Below, piece after piece: positions 1 to 9,776 of a stretch of 56,803 bases of DNA. Both the position numbers and the translations under genes were made by a program. The number at the start of each line of letters is the position of its first letter. Within the stretch, counting starts at the first letter, position 1. The notes beneath the pieces are model-generated. The model was not told the DNA's origin. It did not search any database and saw only the letters and a program-made list of their open reading frames with translations. Source of the DNA: an uncultured Alphaproteobacteria bacterium (GTDB lineage: Bacteria > Pseudomonadota > Alphaproteobacteria > RF32 > CAG-239); the NCBI GenBank assembly GCA_934254925.1, contig CAKQMD010000007.1:1-56803 (forward strand), read 5' to 3'.

Positions 1-278
1 GGAGCAATTTTAGACGCAGATTACGCGTATGTTAGCTTGTGAACAAGCGACAGCGCCGGGAAACAAGCGTTACATAGCGGTGACCGAAACGAGTTAGCGC
101 CAGCCGAAGGCTGAGCTTATGAGTAAGAGAGGAATAAAATTGCTCCAGTGGAGCAATTTTAGACGCAGATTACGCGTATGTTAGCTTGTGAACAAGCGAC
201 AGCGCCGGGAAACAAGCGTTACATAGTGGTGACCGAAACGAGTTAGCGCCAGCCGAAGGCTGAGCTTATGAGTAAGAA
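1..278. repeat. Two tandem copies of a 149-bp intergenic repeat
   Basis: A segment beginning GGAGCAATTTTAGACG occurs at 1 and again at 150; the copies are nearly identical over about 128 bp, with one visible change (TAGCGG against TAGTGG). Between them, 136-146 (AAAATTGCTCC) and 150-160 (GGAGCAATTTT) form a perfect 11-bp inverted repeat with a 3-base loop, so unit 1 has inverted ends and the junction resembles a terminator hairpin. No convincing coding frame lies here. The 10-mer AGACGCAGAT recurs near the tRNA at 20969-20978. The array may continue to the left of the window. Confidence 0.85.
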
Positions 279-304
279 GAGCCTCGTCACTCCCGCCATT
301 AACA

Positions 305-329
305 AAAAAGCACCGATTTGGTGCTTTTT
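305..329 (+). terminator. Rho-independent terminator
   Basis: A perfect 10-bp stem (AAAAAGCACC / GGTGCTTTTT) closes a 5-base loop and is followed by further T-rich sequence. It would end a transcript entering from the left edge and insulate the gene at 412. Confidence 0.75.
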
Positions 330-411
330 GGTTTTTAAGAAATGGCAGGAAAAAGTTTTTAGTGGATTTTTTTGCAAAGCTCGGTTATATACTGAATAAA
401 AGGAGAAGGGC

Positions 412-825
412 ATGAGCATTAATCCCAAACAGTTTGCGATTCTCAATAAAATAAAATCCCTGGTGAAAAGAAGCGGTTACGCCTTCAAGCATAAAAGACG
501 CCGTGAGGAGGATATTTCTGAGAAGATTGCTTTAAAAATTCAAAAAAACGCCTATGCCCTGAGCAATCGCGTTACCAAAGACAGCTTTACCCCGCCGTAT
601 AAGGAGATCATTGACCAGCTGCAGGCCGGAGAAGACCAAATCTTTCGGGCGGCGGTTTTCAACCTGACCAATATTGCCATAAACGACGAGAAGACGACGG
701 CGGACATTCTGGAAGCCTTGGAACCATATGCCGCTTCTTCTTCCCGAAGCGCTGAACAGCGCGAATACGTCAACCGCAAACTGGCGACGATCAAGGCGGC
801 CGTTCGCCGTCGGAAGCAAAATTAA
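412..825 (+). CDS. Hypothetical basic protein, 137 aa
   Basis: I do not recognise the family. The ATG follows a clear ribosome binding site (AGGAGA, 6 bases upstream). The protein is soluble, with no signal peptide or membrane segment. Its N-terminal third is very basic (KHKRRREED around residues 27-35), the middle is mixed helical (residues 60-105) and the tail ends in a basic stretch (KAAVRRRKQN). The basic ends could suit nucleic-acid or ribosome contact, but no catalytic motif is visible. It is monocistronic, lying between the terminators at 305-329 and 879-901. Start and coding status are well supported; function is open. Confidence 0.7.
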   Translation: MSINPKQFAILNKIKSLVKRSGYAFKHKRRREEDISEKIALKIQKNAYALSNRVTKDSFTPPYKEIIDQLQAGEDQIFRAAVFNLTNIAINDEKTTADILEALEPYAASSSRSAEQREYVNRKLATIKAAVRRRKQN

Positions 826-878
826 GTCCTTGGCCGCAAATTTTCAAAAATTTTCAAACAAGTGTTTCGCCCACAAAA

Positions 879-901
879 AAAGCCGGGATTTTCCCGGCTT
901 T
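879..901. terminator. Bidirectional terminator
   Basis: The perfect 10-bp stem AAAGCCGGGA / TCCCGGCTTT with a 3-base loop is flanked by A-rich sequence on the left and ends in T on the right. It sits between the convergent 137-aa gene and the parvulin gene and can serve both. Confidence 0.8.
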
Positions 902-917
902 AATCGGATGAAAGCGT

Positions 918-1727
918 TTATTTCATCGCATTGCCTTTGAGGTCATATTTCTCAATTTTGGCATTTTCATTGATATTTTCCAACACGCCGGCAATGGCAC
1001 CCTGAGCCAACATGGCCTTCAGCTGCGGTTCGATTTCTTTCAGCGGCAGCGGTTTGGCGTCACGAGTGTCCTCCACCAAAATAACGTGATAACCGAACTG
1101 GGTTTTGACCGGTTTTTGCGAATACTGGCCTTTTTTCATGGCAAAGGCGGCGTTTCCGAATTCCGGCACCATCACGTTTTGGGTAAACCAGCCGAGGTCA
1201 GCCGGTTCTTTGGAATATTTCTTGGCCACGGCGTCAAAATTTTCGCCTTTTTTGAGCTTGGCAATCACTTCTTTGGCTTTGGCTTCGTTGTCGACCAAAA
1301 TATGTTTGGCCTTGATTTCTTTTTCCGCCTTAAAGTTCTTTTTGTATTCGTCATAGACTCTTTTGATTTCGGCGTCGCTCACTTGGCTGTTGACCTTCTT
1401 TTCCAGATATACCTTGCGGGCGATTTCCTCTTTGGCGAAGTTCAGTTGTTTTTTATATTCCGGGTCGGAGGTTACGTTGTCTTTGACGGCGGCCTGATAA
1501 ACCAGTTTGCCGTTGACAAACACGTCCAAGGCTTTGCCGTAGAAGTCGCTGAACGAAACCTTATCCTTGATCGGTTTATTTTCATTATAAGCGTCTCTGA
1601 TCTCGGCGACGGTGATTTTTTCGCCGTTGACTACGGCGGCGACGCCGTTTTTGCCTTCGGCGCGAACATTGCCGGCGGCGGTAACGCTGATTGCCATGAG
1701 GGCCATGGCCAGATATTGTTTCTTCAT
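918..1727 (-). CDS. Exported parvulin-type peptidyl-prolyl isomerase (PrsA/SurA-like)
   Basis: A periplasmic or envelope foldase that isomerises X-Pro bonds in exported proteins. Residues 1-23 form a signal peptide (KK, hydrophobic core, cleavage likely after VRA). A SurA_N-like helical segment follows (about 30-135), then one parvulin domain at about 139-224, seen from KAKHILV, the DLGW turn (177-180), the F-rich strand before AAFAMKKG and the closing FGYHVILV (211-218). The length of 269 aa suits the single-domain alphaproteobacterial family. The start has a strong GGAGG site upstream. It is divergent from secA, an arrangement common in alphaproteobacteria, and logical because SecA exports its substrates. 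The signal peptide has no lipobox cysteine. Confidence 0.9.
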   Translation of the reverse strand: MKKQYLAMALMAISVTAAGNVRAEGKNGVAAVVNGEKITVAEIRDAYNENKPIKDKVSFSDFYGKALDVFVNGKLVYQAAVKDNVTSDPEYKKQLNFAKEEIARKVYLEKKVNSQVSDAEIKRVYDEYKKNFKAEKEIKAKHILVDNEAKAKEVIAKLKKGENFDAVAKKYSKEPADLGWFTQNVMVPEFGNAAFAMKKGQYSQKPVKTQFGYHVILVEDTRDAKPLPLKEIEPQLKAMLAQGAIAGVLENINENAKIEKYDLKGNAMK

Positions 1728-1765
1728 TCTATATAAACCTCCAATTAAATTTTGTGACTTTCTAA

Positions 1766-1795
1766 GTTATATAATAAATTTGCTGATATTTCCAA
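1766..1795 (-). promoter_or_regulatory. Candidate sigma-70 promoter of the parvulin gene
   Basis: On the minus strand TTGGAA (1790-1795) lies 18 bases before TATAAC (1766-1771), about 40 bp upstream of the parvulin start codon. Both hexamers are one or two bases from consensus. This is a match by eye only. Confidence 0.4.
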
Positions 1796-1946
1796 GTCTT
1801 TTTTTCAAGAATACTATCTTGTTGAAAACTAGGTTTTTATACGTTGAATTTTCTCTCTGAGCTTGACTTTCGGATATAATCACACTAAATCTAGTCCTAG
1901 ACATTGATCTATATTGAAATAATTAGCTTTAAGAATAGGAAAATAA

Positions 1947-4681
<2,735 letters not shown>

Positions 4682-4682
<1 letters not shown>

Positions 4683-4715
4683 AAAATAAAAGCCCCGAAC
4701 GGGGCTTTTATTTTT
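4682..4715 (+). terminator. secA terminator
   Basis: A perfect 15-bp stem (AAAAATAAAAGCCCC paired with its complement) with a GAAC loop begins at the last base of the secA stop codon and ends in T5. It can also stop the convergent XRE gene from the other side. Confidence 0.9.
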
Positions 4716-4740
4716 ATTGCTTAACGCGGCATTTATTTTA

Positions 4741-5052
4741 TTACTTAATAAATTCCGCCAGCAGCTTTTTAAACTCCAAAACCTGATATCCGTTTCGGAG
4801 CTCCTCAATGGTGCAGGGCCGAATGTTGATTTCCAACTTGGCGTCATAACGCAGCAAGATCTCAAAAAGCCGACCGATGCTGGTCTTTGAGATGGTTTGA
4901 GCCCGGTTTTCGAGACAGTCGATTTCATTGGCGCTCAGCCGCAAATGCGCGGCAGCCTTGTCAATGCTCCAGTCGCGTTGCAGGCGAATGTCCCGGATTT
5001 GTTTGCCGAGAGACAGGTAAAAGCTTTCTTTGCCTTGAGATGATAATTTCAT
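4741..5052 (-). CDS. XRE-family helix-turn-helix regulator, 103 aa
   Basis: A small DNA-binding protein. Residues 12-75 carry a lambda-repressor-type HTH (LGKQIRDIRLQRDWSIDKAAAHLRLS then EIDCLENR, giving the two helices). The C-terminal 28 residues are a short helix with no ligand or protease domain. The start codon has AGGAG upstream. It lies between the secA terminator and the structured RNA candidate at 5077-5240, which is transcribed toward it on the same strand; the terminator of that RNA separates the two. The target is unknown. Confidence 0.8.
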   Translation of the reverse strand: MKLSSQGKESFYLSLGKQIRDIRLQRDWSIDKAAAHLRLSANEIDCLENRAQTISKTSIGRLFEILLRYDAKLEINIRPCTIEELRNGYQVLEFKKLLAEFIK

Positions 5053-5076
5053 ATTTTTTCACTCCTCAGTTTTGTT

Positions 5077-5240
5077 AAAACAAAACCACCTTTGGAAAAA
5101 ATCCAAAGGTGGAGGAGCTCAAAAACTGCAAGTATACAGTCACGCTCATTCGTCCCGCAAACGGGCTTATTTCGCGCACTCCTCCAAGGAGGAAATTACT
5201 TGGATGTTTTTGAGACACCACAGCCGCTCACCGGCTGCGA
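5077..5240 (-). ncRNA. Structured small RNA candidate, 6S-like rod
   Basis: The minus strand here has a near-consensus promoter (5246-5273), a long rod-shaped fold and a terminator (stem 5086-5096 / 5102-5112, then T-rich), giving a transcript of about 164 nt. Nested pairings: 5118-5126 with 5206-5214 (CTCAAAAAC type), 5129-5134 with 5197-5202, then 5138-5145 with 5174-5180, and an apical CCCG/CGGG hairpin at 5154-5165. One pair in the inner stem is G-U only if the minus strand is the RNA, supporting that orientation. Between outer and inner stems is an open bubble whose 5' side has its own small hairpin (CCTCC/GGAGG). Length, closing stem, central bubble and strong promoter resemble 6S RNA (ssrS). 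I do not recognise a specific 6S sequence motif, so the family is inference. Confidence 0.6.
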
Positions 5241-5245
5241 AACTG

Positions 5246-5273
5246 ATTATAATTAAAAAATCTTAAAAAGCAA
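5246..5273 (-). promoter_or_regulatory. Consensus promoter of the structured RNA
   Basis: On the minus strand TTGCTT (5268-5273) and a perfect TATAAT (5246-5251) are separated by 16 bases of T-rich DNA. The start point would fall near 5240, just before the 5' hairpin (CAGCCG/CGGCTG) of the RNA. It is the best promoter match I found in the window. Confidence 0.7.
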
Positions 5274-5335
5274 TGAATTTTGAGAGGAAAAAGGTTGAGG
5301 ATCTTGAGGTGGTGGAGAGAAGGGACAGAGAAGAA

Positions 5336-5705
5336 AAAGAGAGAATTGGTGAAGGGACGAGGAAGAGAGGGGCAAAGAAAGAAGCGGGATCGTGGCAGGG
5401 AAAGGATGCATGGAGAGTTACCCCACCGGCCGGTGGCCGGCGCCCCCCGCGTAGGGGAAGAAGCGGCGCAGCCGTGGAAAGGAGGGTGGAGAGAGTGAGT
5501 TGGAGAGAAAAAAGAGAGAGAATTGGTGAAGGGACGAGGAAGAGAGGGGCAAAAAGAGGAAGTGGGGTGTGGCAGGGAGAAGACGCATGGAGAGTTTTCC
5601 CACCGGCCGGTGGCCGGCGCTCCCCGCGTAGGGGGAAGAAGCGGCGCAGCCGTCAAAAACGTAAATAAAGAAAAACCGAGCCAAGAAAGTGGCGCAGCCG
5701 TCAAA
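5336..5705. repeat. Purine-rich direct repeat, two full copies and a fragment
   Basis: Copy A (about 5336-5475) and copy B (about 5508-5653) share long identical stretches: GAGAATTGGTGAAGGGACGA, CCACCGGCCGGTGGCCGGCG, and GAAGAAGCGGCGCAGCCGT. A third fragment (GGCGCAGCCGTCAAA) repeats 5643-5657 at 5691-5705. The plus strand is almost free of pyrimidines over long runs, apart from the GC-rich palindromic core. Overlapping frames are open on both strands but are low-complexity and differ between copies, so I do not call them genes. The composition is unlike the flanking genes; it looks like a dispersed repetitive element beside the rlmE 3' end. Confidence 0.75.
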
Positions 5706-5721
5706 CAACCAACGGTTCAGA

Positions 5722-6420
5722 TCATTCTTTTCTGTAACCGAGGGCAACCAAATAAGTCTCCGGCGAACTTTTCCGGCTGGCATCGGGTTTGAAATGGGCA
5801 ACTTTTTGAAAATTCTTTTTAACGTCGGCCAAAAGGGAGGCCTCTGCCCCACCCTGAAAAACCTTGGCAATAAAGATACCGCCGGGAGCCAACACCTCTT
5901 TAGCGAATTCATAAGCAGCCTCAACCAAACCGATGGTCCGCAAATGATCGGTTTGCTGATGCCCGGTCGTATTGGCGGCCATGTCACTCATCACGATATC
6001 AGCCGGACCGTTCATGAGCGCTTTGAGTTTTTCGGGAGCGCCTTCTGCCGTAAAATCCTGACAAATCATGGTAGCGCCGGCCACGGGCTGCGTTTCAAGA
6101 ATGTCGATCCCGACCACCTGTCCGCTTCCTTTGTTGCGTTCGACGGCAACCTGCGTCCAACCGCCGGGAGCGCATCCCAAATCAACGATGGTTTTGCCGC
6201 GCCCCAAGAATTTGTATTTTTCATCCAGCTGAACCAACTTAAAAGCCGCCCGCGAGCGATACCCCTGTCGTTTGGCCTCGGCAACATAAGGATCGTTGAG
6301 CTGGCGTTCCAACCATTTGTTGGAAGACTTGCTGCGATATTTTGAGGTTTTGACGCGCACGGTCAGATTATGCCGCCCGGTAATTTCTTTTGCCGATTTA
6401 GTTAGTTTTGCCATAGCCAT
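5722..6420 (-). CDS. rlmE: 23S rRNA (uridine-2'-O-)-methyltransferase RlmE (FtsJ/RrmJ)
   Basis: Methylates the ribose of U2552 in the 23S A-loop using SAM, late in 50S assembly. The Rossmann SAM motif is VDLGCAPGGWTQ at 79-90. The family's K-D-K-E catalytic set is visible: K61 in SRAAFKL, D in SDMAAN, K in FIAKVFQGG and E in SSPETYLV. The 232 aa length includes a basic N-terminal extension (about 30 residues) typical of alphaproteobacteria. The start overlaps the end of the upstream ppx/gppA gene by 23 bp, so translation is probably coupled. Start could also be the ATG two codons later. Confidence 0.95.
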   Translation of the reverse strand: MAMAKLTKSAKEITGRHNLTVRVKTSKYRSKSSNKWLERQLNDPYVAEAKRQGYRSRAAFKLVQLDEKYKFLGRGKTIVDLGCAPGGWTQVAVERNKGSGQVVGIDILETQPVAGATMICQDFTAEGAPEKLKALMNGPADIVMSDMAANTTGHQQTDHLRTIGLVEAAYEFAKEVLAPGGIFIAKVFQGGAEASLLADVKKNFQKVAHFKPDASRKSSPETYLVALGYRKE

Positions 6421-7345
6421 TCACCAATTCTTCAATAATACCGTCTTTAGCGCTTTTGAGGGACGCCGTTACGGAAGTCAACCCCAAAGTCCGACAGATT
6501 GTCTCAAAGATAATCATTGCCGCCTGAAAAATCACCGAACGTTTTTCCCCCACATAGGGCGAAGCGGCCAAAGCAGCACAATCCATCTGCCGCAAAGCGG
6601 AGATCGCCTGCTCAAAACTCTCGAAAGAAGCTTCCAGTCCGTCGGCTTTCTGACGATCATAAGCCGGATGCCCGGCTACCATGGCCGCCAAGCGCAGCGG
6701 CGTACTGGAGGTGGCGACACAGCAAAAATCGCAGCAATAGTTTTCCCAGTGACTGTCTTGTTTAAATTTTTGCACATACCCGCGGATTTCCGTTTCCAGC
6801 TGTCGCGCTCTCTCCGGATGATATTCCGCCAATTGAAAAGCCTCGGAAGCGTTGCGGGCGCCCCAGGGAATGGAAATCGTGTTAATAATCTTCAAAGCCT
6901 CGTCGTTTTCTGCCAGCGTAATCTCCGTCGACCCGCCGCCGATGTCAAAAATCAGCACGTAAGACGCCCTGCCCTTCATGTGAGAAGCAGCGCCTTTCAG
7001 ATTGAGACGCGCCTCTTCAAAACCGTCGACGACCTCCAACTTAATGCCGCATTTCCGTTCAGCCTCCTCAACGAACGCCGCCCCGTTGGAAGCCATACGG
7101 CAAGCCGCCGTGGCAATGGCCCGATATTTTAAAATGTCATAACCGTCCATAATTTTTTTATAATTTTTCAGACAGGACAAACCGCGCGCAACAGCTTCGG
7201 CGGTAAACTTCATTTCCTCCTGCATTCCCTCTCCGAGGCGGGTGGAAACCGCCTCACTGACCAAGGGCTCCCCTTTCTCATTGCAAATCAGCAGCCGGCA
7301 GGAATTCGTCCCAAGATCAATGGCCGCAAAAGCCTTATTTTTCAT
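6398..7345 (-). CDS. Ppx/GppA family phosphatase, short paralogue
   Basis: Exopolyphosphatase or pppGpp phosphohydrolase family, of the actin/Hsp70-like ATPase fold. Phosphate-1 loop IDLGTNSCRLL at about 9-19, conserved ATAACRMASN at 78-87, catalytic-acid region GFEEARL at 108-114, and phosphate-2 loop DIGGGSTE at 134-141. At 315 aa it ends after the catalytic domains and lacks the C-terminal HD-like domain of E. coli Ppx/GppA. It overlaps the upstream paralogue by 11 bp and rlmE by 23 bp, so the three form one operon. Whether it acts on polyphosphate, pppGpp or both cannot be read from sequence. Confidence 0.9.
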   Translation of the reverse strand: MKNKAFAAIDLGTNSCRLLICNEKGEPLVSEAVSTRLGEGMQEEMKFTAEAVARGLSCLKNYKKIMDGYDILKYRAIATAACRMASNGAAFVEEAERKCGIKLEVVDGFEEARLNLKGAASHMKGRASYVLIFDIGGGSTEITLAENDEALKIINTISIPWGARNASEAFQLAEYHPERARQLETEIRGYVQKFKQDSHWENYCCDFCCVATSSTPLRLAAMVAGHPAYDRQKADGLEASFESFEQAISALRQMDCAALAASPYVGEKRSVIFQAAMIIFETICRTLGLTSVTASLKSAKDGIIEELVNGYGKTN

Positions 7346-8432
7346 GATTTCTGCCCCTCCTTTGCGAATATGCCCGACGATATCCTTTGCGGCGACGATG
7401 ACTGTTCGGACGAGCTTTGCCGCTATGCATCATGTCCAAGAGAATTCCTTCGCGAATACCGCGATCAGCCACCGTAATCTCGGCAATCGGCCAAAAAGAG
7501 CATAAACCCTCTAAAATGGCGCAACCGGCCATTGTCAGCTCGGACTTCTGCGCCCCGATGCAAGGATGCCGCCGCCGTCCCTCTTCCCCCATGCGTTTGA
7601 TTTTGGCAACCGCCTTGTCAATGTCTTGCTTCAAAATGGAGATGCCGTCCACGGCCGAACGGTTGTAACGCGACAGGTTCAAATGCACGGCGCCGAGAAC
7701 GGTCACCGTCCCGGAAGTCCCGATCACTTGGATCTCCTGGTTCTTAATGGCCTCGTAAATTTGATATTTCTCCTCAAAATCCTGCAGCAATTTATGCGTT
7801 CTTTCCATCACTGTAGCATAAGCGAGGTCAGTCATCGTTCCGGCGGGAAAAGCTTCCGAGACAGTCACCACACCATATGGCAGAGAAACGAACCCCTCAA
7901 TATAAGTATTGCCGCTGTTGCTGACGCGCGCCAAAGAAATTTCAGTCGATCCGCCGCCGATGTCAAAAACCAAGGCACGCTTGATGTTGCGGTTAAGCAG
8001 CGGCACACAGCCGACGACGGCCAGACGCGATTCCTCCTTCGGGGAAATGATTTCCAAATCAAGCCCGGTCTCACGCTTGACCGCAGTCACAAATTCCTGA
8101 CAATTCCTGGCCCGCCGGCAAGCAGCCGTCGCCACAAAGCGAGAATTGGCAATCGGGGCATATTCCTCCAACACGCCGGCACAAACCTTCAAGGCGCCGA
8201 TAGTCCGTTTGATGGCCACGCGCGACAATTCGTTGTCCTGGATAATGCCTTCGCCCAGGCGGGTGATTTTAGAATAAGTCTCCACAATGCGAAAAGCCGC
8301 CGGCGTCGGCGTCGCAATCACCAGGCGACAAGAATTCGTCCCCAGGTCAATTGCAGCAAAATTTTTGGCTTCTGGCCCCGGGTCGCGAGCGACGGCATGA
8401 TGCTTGTTGTTCTTATTCTGCCATTTTTGCAT
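7335..8432 (-). CDS. Ppx/GppA family phosphatase, long paralogue
   Basis: Same fold and motifs as its downstream neighbour: IDLGTNSCRLVI at about 28-39, ATAACRRARN at 101-110, ISPKEESRL at 129-137 and DIGGGSTE at 157-164. At 365 aa it has an extra N-terminal 22 residues and a strongly basic C-terminal tail (NSHRRRKGYRRAYSQRRGR) absent from the short copy, possibly for binding a polyanion such as polyphosphate or RNA. First gene of the ppx-ppx-rlmE unit, 55 bp after ccrM. A single Ppx/GppA next to rlmE is usual in alphaproteobacteria; the tandem pair is less so. Confidence 0.9.
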   Translation of the reverse strand: MQKWQNKNNKHHAVARDPGPEAKNFAAIDLGTNSCRLVIATPTPAAFRIVETYSKITRLGEGIIQDNELSRVAIKRTIGALKVCAGVLEEYAPIANSRFVATAACRRARNCQEFVTAVKRETGLDLEIISPKEESRLAVVGCVPLLNRNIKRALVFDIGGGSTEISLARVSNSGNTYIEGFVSLPYGVVTVSEAFPAGTMTDLAYATVMERTHKLLQDFEEKYQIYEAIKNQEIQVIGTSGTVTVLGAVHLNLSRYNRSAVDGISILKQDIDKAVAKIKRMGEEGRRRHPCIGAQKSELTMAGCAILEGLCSFWPIAEITVADRGIREGILLDMMHSGKARPNSHRRRKGYRRAYSQRRGRNHEK

Positions 8433-8487
8433 TCACTTATCAATCAAAAATCCAATATCAAACCGGCCTTTCCGGTTTCAAAGACGT

Positions 8488-9588
8488 CTACGATTCACCA
8501 TATATTTCAGTTCTAACCTGTTTTCGCAATTCGTCAATACTTATTAGATTTTTTTTCTCATCTTCAAAATGCCAAAAGACCCAGCCGTTGCACGCCGGCG
8601 CATTTTGTGCTGCCGCACCGACCTGATGAATGGAGCCTTCGCTGATCTCCGACTTTAACGTGCCGTCGGAGCGAATAACCGCGCAATGCTTGCGGCTGGC
8701 GTCAAACAGCCATTCGCCGGGATTAAGCAATCCTCTTTCCACCACGGCGCCGAAGGGAATGCGCGGCTGCCGCTTTTTGGAGCTGAATTCCAGACAAACG
8801 GGATTTTCAATCGTTTTGACCGCCTCAATCCGCGCTTTGGCCCCCTCAATATAGGCCGGATCCTTTTCAATGCCGATAAAATGACGTCCGAGCATTTTGG
8901 CCACGGCACCGGTCGTGCCCGTCCCGAAAAAAGGATCCAAGATCACGTCGCCGACGTTGGAAGACGCCATAACCACCCGATACAGCAGCGCTTCCGGCTT
9001 TTGCGTCGGATGCAGCTTTTCGCCGTTGGCGTCCTTCAGGCGCTCCTTACCGGTACACAAAGGCAAGTTCCAATCGCTGCGCATTTGCGTATCTTCGTTC
9101 AAGGCTTTCATCGCCTCATAGTTAAAAGTGTATTTTGACTTCGGATTTTTTGCCGCCCAAATCAGCGTCTCATGCGCATTGGTAAAGCGCGTTCCCTTAA
9201 AATTGGGCATCGGATTGGTCTTGTTCCAAATAATATCGTTCAGGATCCAAAACCCCAAATCCTGCAAAATGTAGCCGACGCGAAAAATGTTATGATAAGA
9301 ACCGATCACCCAAATCGCGCCGTCTTCTTTCAACACGCGCCGCGCCGCGGTCATCCAGCGCCGGGTATAGTCGTCATAAGCGCTCAGGCTCTCAAAATTG
9401 TCCCATTCCTCATAAACCCCGTTCACACTGCTGTTGTCCGGCCGAGTCAAAGCTTCGCCAAGTTGCAAATTATAAGGAGGATCCGCAAAAATCAAATCGA
9501 CCGAATTTTCTTCCATCTCATCCATCGCCTTAACGCAATCGTCGTTAATGATCGTATTAAGGATCTTGGGGGCTTGCCTACTGCTCAT
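8488..9588 (-). CDS. ccrM: Cell-cycle DNA adenine methyltransferase CcrM (GANTC)
   Basis: A solitary N6-adenine methyltransferase of the beta class that modifies GANTC after replication and couples methylation state to alphaproteobacterial cell-cycle transcription. The catalytic DPPYNL is at 36-41 and comes before the SAM motif DPFFGTGTT (218-226), the beta-class order. A target-recognition insert lies between, with HPTQKPEALL at 193-202. About residues 265-360 form the C-terminal domain (RAMA type) seen in CcrM and absent from phage enzymes; it carries W-L-F-D-A-S and the G-W-V-F-W-H-F-E motif. Length 366 aa matches the family (about 358). No restriction partner is adjacent. Upstream DNA has CtrA-like and GANTC sites. 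Confidence 0.95.
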   Translation of the reverse strand: MSSRQAPKILNTIINDDCVKAMDEMEENSVDLIFADPPYNLQLGEALTRPDNSSVNGVYEEWDNFESLSAYDDYTRRWMTAARRVLKEDGAIWVIGSYHNIFRVGYILQDLGFWILNDIIWNKTNPMPNFKGTRFTNAHETLIWAAKNPKSKYTFNYEAMKALNEDTQMRSDWNLPLCTGKERLKDANGEKLHPTQKPEALLYRVVMASSNVGDVILDPFFGTGTTGAVAKMLGRHFIGIEKDPAYIEGAKARIEAVKTIENPVCLEFSSKKRQPRIPFGAVVERGLLNPGEWLFDASRKHCAVIRSDGTLKSEISEGSIHQVGAAAQNAPACNGWVFWHFEDEKKNLISIDELRKQVRTEIYGES

Positions 9589-9646
9589 ATCTGTTCCAAC
9601 CTTTTAACGGGGGTTCATCAATAACGCCAGTATGGTCCGCGATTGG

Positions 9647-9690
9647 TTATAAATTTATTAACAAGCCGACAAAAAGGACTCCGAGGACTC
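9647..9690 (-). promoter_or_regulatory. CtrA-like box and two GANTC sites upstream of ccrM
   Basis: TTAT-N7-TTAA at 9647-9661 differs by one base from the CtrA consensus TTAA-N7-TTAA. Two GACTC (GANTC) sites lie at 9677-9681 and 9686-9690. All are 59-102 bp upstream of the ccrM start. In Caulobacter ccrM is activated by CtrA and silenced when its own GANTC sites are fully methylated; the same logic is inferred here. Confidence 0.5.
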
Positions 9691-9731
9691 ATCTTTTTTG
9701 AGATTTGGCGCGAATACAAGCCCTTATACCC

Positions 9732-9770
9732 AAACGAAAAACCGGTCCCAGAGGAACCGGTTTTTCGTTT
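9732..9770 (-). terminator. Terminator of the 209-aa gene
   Basis: A perfect 15-bp stem (AAACGAAAAACCGGT paired with its complement) with a 9-base loop lies 7 bp past the stop codon of the gene at 9777. On the minus strand the 3' arm holds T5. Confidence 0.7.
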
Positions 9771-9776
9771 GACAAT

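Noticed and set aside
1086..1736. Phe/Val-rich frame antisense to the parvulin gene
   Set aside because: Composition is that of a reverse translation of a lysine-rich gene; the parvulin gene is well supported.
5228..5704. Long proline/serine-rich open frames on the minus strand and basic frames on the plus strand across the purine-rich repeat
   Set aside because: They come from biased composition of a duplicated element, overlap in several frames, and one runs through the structured RNA.
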